Origin: Tagaea sp965279565
Lineage (GTDB): Bacteria; Pseudomonadota; Alphaproteobacteria; CACIAM-22H2
DNA: 64,000 bases
Assembly: GCA_965279565.1 (NCBI GenBank)
Contig: OZ257249.1
Coordinates: forward strand, 1,798,001-1,862,000
Direction of reading: 5' to 3'
Shown here: positions 60,155 to 64,000 of the stretch, piece by piece
Layout: each line of letters starts with the position of its first letter
How positions within the stretch are numbered: position 1 is the stretch's first letter
The notes under the pieces: model-generated
The model's input: only the letters and a program-made list of their open reading frames with translations
Databases searched by the model: none
Told to the model about the DNA's origin: nothing
Position numbers and translations under genes: made by a program

Positions 60155-61138
60155 GCGGCCAAGCACCCAGCGCGCATAGAGCACCTGCACGGCGAACGGG
60201 GCGAGAATCGCGAGGCCGACGCTCGAATCGATCCAGAGCGCGGCACTGCCCTGGAAGGCCGTCATCGCGGCGAGCAGGGCGGCGACCTTGCCGTGCGGGA
60301 AGCCCGCCTGGTTGAGGCGCTGGTAGAGATGCGTGCGGTGGGCGGCGAACACGTTCTCGCCCGCCATCAGCCGGCGCACGGCCGTGACGATCGTGTCGAA
60401 CAGGAAATGCATCAGCACGATGGGGACGAGCCAGACGAGCTTGCCGTCGGTCGTGGCACCTGCCGCGAACACGCCGAGCCCGGCGAAGGCGAAGCCCAGG
60501 AACTGCGAACCGACATCGCCCATGAAGACGCGCGCGGGCGGCAGGTTCATCGCGAGGAAGCCGGCGCACGCGGCCGCCAGCACGAAGGCGAGACCGGCCA
60601 GCATGTCGGCACCGGCCAGCAGCAGGGCAAAACCTAGGAAGATCGCCGCGACGGTGCCGGTCGCACCGGCGAGCGCGTCGAGCCCGTCCATGAAGTTGTA
60701 GGCGTTGGTGAGGCCGACGAACCACAGGAAGGTCAGTGCCGGCCCGAACGCGCCGAGTTCGACGGCCCCGTGGCCCGGGATGTAGAGCCGCTCGATGATC
60801 GCCCCGCCGCCGATGGCGACGAAGGCGGCCAGGAACTGCGCGCCGAACTTGATTGACGCCCCCTGCGGGCGCGCGTCGTCGGCCAGGCCCGCAAGTGCCG
60901 CGATCGTTGCCCCGGCCGCGACGGGGGCCGCGACCGGCATGCCGGCCGCGATCAGCCAGCCGCCGGCCAGCGTGCCGAGCACGAGGCCGATTCCGCCGCC
61001 GCGCGGCGTGGGCAGCTTGTGCGACGAGCGTTCGTTCGGCCGGTCGACGAGCAGGCGCGAATGCGCCATCGCGAAAGCGCCTGCGACCGCGATCAGCAGG
61101 GCCACGGGCAGGGCGGGCAGGAGGGAGTCCGGCGACAT
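60143..61138 (-). CDS. WecA/MraY-family polyprenyl-phosphate sugar-1-phosphate transferase
   Basis: 331-residue membrane enzyme with about ten spans. Motifs are DRPNERSSHKLPTPRGGG, the catalytic Asp pair in LADDARP, NAYNFMDGLDALAG, and the cytosolic HRTHLYQRLNQAG loop. It transfers a sugar-1-phosphate from a UDP sugar to undecaprenyl phosphate, starting an O-antigen or exopolysaccharide repeat. HRTHLYQRL is nearer WecA-type proteins than MraY. No other polysaccharide gene adjoins it; the epimerase at 30.9 kb is distant. Confidence 0.9.
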   Translation of the reverse strand: MSPDSLLPALPVALLIAVAGAFAMAHSRLLVDRPNERSSHKLPTPRGGGIGLVLGTLAGGWLIAAGMPVAAPVAAGATIAALAGLADDARPQGASIKFGAQFLAAFVAIGGGAIIERLYIPGHGAVELGAFGPALTFLWFVGLTNAYNFMDGLDALAGATGTVAAIFLGFALLLAGADMLAGLAFVLAAACAGFLAMNLPPARVFMGDVGSQFLGFAFAGLGVFAAGATTDGKLVWLVPIVLMHFLFDTIVTAVRRLMAGENVFAAHRTHLYQRLNQAGFPHGKVAALLAAMTAFQGSAALWIDSSVGLAILAPFAVQVLYARWVLGRSAV

Positions 61139-61326
61139 TCCCCTTGCTAGCCTGCCGGGCCGTGCCCGATCAACCGGTCCGCAACGTCCTTGCGCAGCGC
61201 CGCACCGATTGCCTAATCTTTGGGCGATCGGGGAAAAACCGCACGGATCGTCAAGGGGTTGACGGTACGGACGGGCTGGAATGGGCGTTGCATCGTCCTG
61301 ACCGGAACTGAAAAGGCGGGAAAGCG

Positions 61327-62100
61327 ATGAACAAGGACCACATGATCGTCTACGTCACCCCGGTCGCGACCGTGGTCGGCATGTTCCTGTTCTGGGAAAT
61401 CGCCTGCGTGGGTTTCAACATCCCGGTCTTCATCCTGCCGCGGCCCAGCGTGATCTACGAAACGCTCGTCCAGCGCTGGGGGCCGATCTGGCACAACGCG
61501 CTTTTCACGCTGGCGACCACGCTGATCGGCTTCGCGCTCGCCATCGTCGTCGGGCTGTTCACCGGCCTCGCCATCGGCGCTTCGCGCGTCGTCTATGCGG
61601 GCCTCTATCCGGTGCTGATCGGCTTCAACTCGATCCCCAAGGTCGCGGTCGTGCCCGTGCTCGTCATCTGGTTCGGCATCGGGGCGGTTCCTGCAGTACT
61701 CACCGCGTTCATGATCGCGTTCCTGCCCATCGCGGTGAACGTCGCCACGGGCCTTGCCACCATCGAGCCCGAAATGCGCGACGTGCTGCGCTCGCTCGGC
61801 GCGCGCAAGACGCAGATCCTGTGGAAGGTCGGCATCCCGCGCTCGCTGCCCTATTTCTTCGCCTCGCTGAAGGTGGCGATCACGCTCGCCTTCGTGGGCT
61901 CGGTCGTCGCCGAGACGGTCGCGTCGAACGAGGGCATCGGCTACCTGATGATCGCCGCCTCCTCGCGCTTCGACGTGCCGCTGGTGTTCGCGGGCCTGCT
62001 CGTCATCGCCGTGATGGGCGTGGTGATGTACGCCATCACGGTCGCGATGGAGCAGCATTTCACGGGCTGGGCGACGCGCGGGCAGGAAGGCTCCACCTAA
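61327..62100 (+). CDS. ABC transporter permease (SsuC/TauC/NrtB type)
   Basis: 257-residue inner-membrane permease with six spans and the EAA loop (LRSLGARKTQILWKVGIPRSLPYFFASLKVAITLAF), of the nitrate/sulfonate/taurine/thiamine-precursor family. The binding protein and ATPase are not in the flanks: leftward is a WecA-like gene on the other strand and rightward is RidA, so partner subunits must be elsewhere. GGCGGGAAAGCG precedes the ATG. Confidence 0.9.
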   Translation: MNKDHMIVYVTPVATVVGMFLFWEIACVGFNIPVFILPRPSVIYETLVQRWGPIWHNALFTLATTLIGFALAIVVGLFTGLAIGASRVVYAGLYPVLIGFNSIPKVAVVPVLVIWFGIGAVPAVLTAFMIAFLPIAVNVATGLATIEPEMRDVLRSLGARKTQILWKVGIPRSLPYFFASLKVAITLAFVGSVVAETVASNEGIGYLMIAASSRFDVPLVFAGLLVIAVMGVVMYAITVAMEQHFTGWATRGQEGST

Positions 62101-62168
62101 AAACTTGCGCGCCGGGCGGGATTCGTCGTAACGCCACCTTTCCGTTTCCTTGGAAAGGTGGCCTGCCA

Positions 62169-62516
62169 ATGTCGATCAAGTACATCAATCCCGGCCCGCG
62201 CATGAGTGCCGGCACGGTCCACGGCTCGACCGTCTATCTCGCCGGCCAGGTCGCCGACGATCCGGTCCCGGACGCCAAGAAGCAGACGGCCCAGATCCTC
62301 GCGAAGATCGACGACCTGCTGAAGCAGGCGGGCACCGACAAGACGAAGATCCTGTCGGCCAACATCTGGCTCTCCGACATCCGCTATTTCCCCGACATGA
62401 ACGCCGTCTGGGACGCGTGGGTCGCCAAGGGTCACACGCCCGCGCGCGCCACCGTCGAAGCCAAGCTCGCCGGCCCGCAGTTCTGGGTCGAGATCATGGT
62501 CGTCGCGGCCATCTGA
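62169..62516 (+). CDS. RidA-family protein
   Basis: 115-residue RidA/YjgF-type enamine/imine deaminase-like protein. It has VYLAGQVADDP, a conserved late Arg in TPARATVEAKLA and Glu in VEIMVVAAI that match the catalytic positions of active RidA members. It likely clears reactive enamines or acts in a catabolic pathway. AAAGGTGG lies about 8 nt upstream of the ATG. The last 85 bp are antisense to the end of XdhC. Confidence 0.92.
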   Translation: MSIKYINPGPRMSAGTVHGSTVYLAGQVADDPVPDAKKQTAQILAKIDDLLKQAGTDKTKILSANIWLSDIRYFPDMNAVWDAWVAKGHTPARATVEAKLAGPQFWVEIMVVAAI

Positions 62517-63289
62517 CCGCGCACGGCAAGCAGCTGTGCCGCGGTCGCGATGGCGATCGCGTGCGGATGCTTGTCGCCAACGCCTGCGATGCCGACCGGA
62601 CACACGAGTGCGCCGGTCGGCACGCCCTTCGCCGCAAGGCGCGTTTCGAAGCGCGCGCGCTTGCTCGCCGATCCGATGAGCCCGACATAGGCAAGATCGC
62701 CGCGCCGCAACAGCCGCTCGACCAGCAGAAGGTCGAGATCGTGGCTGTGCGTCATCACCAGCGCCATCGCCCCCGGCGGCACGTCGCGCACGCAGTCTTC
62801 CGGGAACGGCTCGACCTGCTTCGTCGCGTTGGCGGGCAGGGAAGGCGGGAACTGGTCCGCCCGGCTGTCGACCAGAACCACCTTCGCCGGCAGCCCGGCA
62901 AGATGATGGACGAGGGCGAGACCCACGTGCCCCGCGCCGAAGATCCACACATGCCACGGCTTCGTGACGAACGGCTCGACGAGCAGCGAGACCGTCCCGC
63001 CGCAGCACTGGCCCAGTGCCGGACCAAGTGCAAATTTCTCGATGCGCGGGCTGGCTTCGCCCGCCGCCAGCATCGCGCGCGCGATCTCGGCCGCCTTCAT
63101 TTCCAGATGCCCGCCGCCGACCGAGCCGGTCTGCGTATTCGCCGCGACGACCATCTTCGTGCCGCCCTCGCGCGGGCTCGACCCTTCGACCGCGACGATC
63201 GTGACGAGGGCGCAGGATTCGCCCGCGTCGCGGTGGCGCTGCAGGGCGGCGAGCCAGTCGTCGGACGCAACGGGTAGCAGCGTCGTCAT
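62432..63289 (-). CDS. xdhC: Xanthine dehydrogenase accessory protein XdhC
   Basis: 285 residues. XdhC/CoxI domain (VTIVAVEGSSPREGGTKMVV, GSVGGGHLE, LGQCCGGTVSLLVE) and a C-terminal Rossmann domain (VWIFGAGHVGLALVHHLAG, SHDLDLLLVERLL, YVGLIGSASKRARFETRL). It sulfurates and inserts the molybdenum cofactor into XdhB. It is coupled to XdhB by ATGA. The C-terminal 28 codons run antisense into RidA, extending past the usual AIAIATAAQLL end, so that tail may be recently acquired. Confidence 0.93.
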   Translation of the reverse strand: MTTLLPVASDDWLAALQRHRDAGESCALVTIVAVEGSSPREGGTKMVVAANTQTGSVGGGHLEMKAAEIARAMLAAGEASPRIEKFALGPALGQCCGGTVSLLVEPFVTKPWHVWIFGAGHVGLALVHHLAGLPAKVVLVDSRADQFPPSLPANATKQVEPFPEDCVRDVPPGAMALVMTHSHDLDLLLVERLLRRGDLAYVGLIGSASKRARFETRLAAKGVPTGALVCPVGIAGVGDKHPHAIAIATAAQLLAVRGQMAATTMISTQNCGPASLASTVARAGV

Positions 63290-64000
63290 TTCGCGGCCTC
63301 GATCGCCATCAGCACGCGCTCGGGCGTGGCGGGTGCGTCGAGATGCGCCCTGGGGGCCGCCGCACTTGCCGCGTCCTGCAAAGCGAGGAACACCGCCGTC
63401 GCCAGCATCAGCGGCGGCTCGCCGACCGCCTTGGAGCGGTGCGTGGAATCCTCGCGGTTCATGCCGCCTTCCCACAGGCGCGTGCGGAACTCGCGCGGCA
63501 GGTCGCGCGCGACCGGGATCTTGTAGGTGGACGGGGCGTGCGTGCGCAGCCGTCCGCCTGCGTCGAACCAGATTTCCTCGGTCGTCAGCCAGCCCATGCC
63601 CTGCACGAAGCCGCCTTCGATCTGGCCGATGTCGATGGCCGGGTTCAGCGACTTGCCGGCATCGTGCAGCAGCTCGGCGCGGTCGACCGCGTATTCGCCG
63701 GTCAGCGTATCGATGGTCGTTTCGACATAGGCCGCCCCGTAGGCGAAATAGTAATAGGGCCGGCCCTTGGCCGTCGCCCGGTCGAAATGGATCTTCGGCG
63801 TGCGGTAGAAGCCGGTCGCCGAAAGCTGGATGCGCCCGTTATAGGCAAGCTGCACGGCCTCGCGGAACGTGAGCCGCGCTTCGCCGGCCGTCACATGGCC
63901 GGCCTCGAAGCGGATTTCGGGCTCGCTCACCTTGTACTGGCCGGCGAGGAACCCGGCGATGCGCGCCTTGATCGCCTGCGCCGCACGCTGGGCCGCCTTG
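63286..64000 (-). CDS. xdhB: Xanthine dehydrogenase molybdopterin subunit XdhB, C-terminal part
   Basis: The last 237 or so residues of the large molybdenum-binding subunit; the gene continues beyond the window. Recognisable segments are GFYRTPKIHFD, GAAYVETTIDTLTGEY, DIGQIEGGFVQGMGWLTTEE and the catalytic-Glu loop KAVGEPPLMLATAVFLAL. The enzyme oxidises hypoxanthine and xanthine to urate with NAD+. The stop overlaps the xdhC start (ATGA). The nearby M20 amidohydrolase at 47 kb belongs to a family that also acts in urate breakdown, but it is too far away to infer one operon. Confidence 0.93.
   Translation of the reverse strand, partial: KAAQRAAQAIKARIAGFLAGQYKVSEPEIRFEAGHVTAGEARLTFREAVQLAYNGRIQLSATGFYRTPKIHFDRATAKGRPYYYFAYGAAYVETTIDTLTGEYAVDRAELLHDAGKSLNPAIDIGQIEGGFVQGMGWLTTEEIWFDAGGRLRTHAPSTYKIPVARDLPREFRTRLWEGGMNREDSTHRSKAVGEPPLMLATAVFLALQDAASAAAPRAHLDAPATPERVLMAIEAAK

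Overview
This 64 kb window is high-GC, densely packed bacterial DNA. Its content points to an Alphaproteobacterium, probably from the Rhodospirillales or a neighbouring order. The clues are a fused TrpE-TrpG anthranilate synthase behind a Trp-rich leader peptide, a single-chain 1160-residue indolepyruvate:ferredoxin oxidoreductase, a bifunctional salicylyl-CoA 5-hydroxylase/oxidoreductase, an Anbu proteasome-like gene set, a TAXI-type TRAP transporter with fused permease, and PAS_5 and DUF1289 proteins. I saw no rRNA, tRNA or CRISPR array. The assignment is inference from gene content.

Layout. 0-5.5 kb: the 3' part of an MFS transporter facing an NAD-dependent formate dehydrogenase (fused FdsG-FdsB, then FdsA). 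5.5-7.4 kb: small exported proteins and a DUF457 membrane protein. 7.6-11.6 kb: the Anbu cluster (circularly permuted ATP-grasp, alpha-E, Anbu) plus a TauE/SafE exporter. 11.6-20.2 kb: aromatic/acyl-CoA and amine metabolism (salicylyl-CoA hydroxylase behind a 34-bp dyad, DUF1289, ketopantoate reductase family, acyl-CoA ligase, class III aminotransferase) and a c-di-GMP protein.

20.2-24.1 kb is the accessory part. It is AT-richer and repeat-laden, and holds three copies of a 50-bp promoter cassette with a TACATATGTA dyad. Two copies drive distantly paralogous single-pass membrane proteins. One of these is followed by a protein with a DUF6973-like (polymorphic-toxin-associated) signature, the other by a truncated copy of the DUF429 gene's 3' end. 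A ParE/ribbon-helix-helix toxin-antitoxin pair with a 10-bp-phased operator sits between them.

24.1-31 kb: DUF429, the indolepyruvate oxidoreductase, and trpE(G) with an attenuator. 31-45 kb: nucleotide-sugar epimerase, an OmpR-type two-component system with PepSY and cytochrome b561 neighbours, a secreted hydrolase, GNAT, BON lipoprotein, fatty-acyl-CoA ligase, M3 oligopeptidase, ABC1 kinase and a TPR/GT41-like glycosyltransferase. 45-53.4 kb: a probable catabolic cluster (GntR/UTRA regulator, M20-type amidohydrolase, IlvD/Edd dehydratase, TAXI-TRAP transporter, GlcG). 53.5-64 kb: PAS_5 protein, TetR-SDR pair, molybdopterin oxidoreductase, amidase, WecA/MraY-family transferase, ABC permease, RidA, XdhC and the C-terminal part of XdhB.

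Genes in operons are repeatedly joined by 4-base ATGA, GTGA, TTGA and even CTGA overlaps. Several convergent pairs share stop codons inside a single CTAG. Many starts are TTG or GTG and were chosen from ribosome-binding sites and these overlaps.
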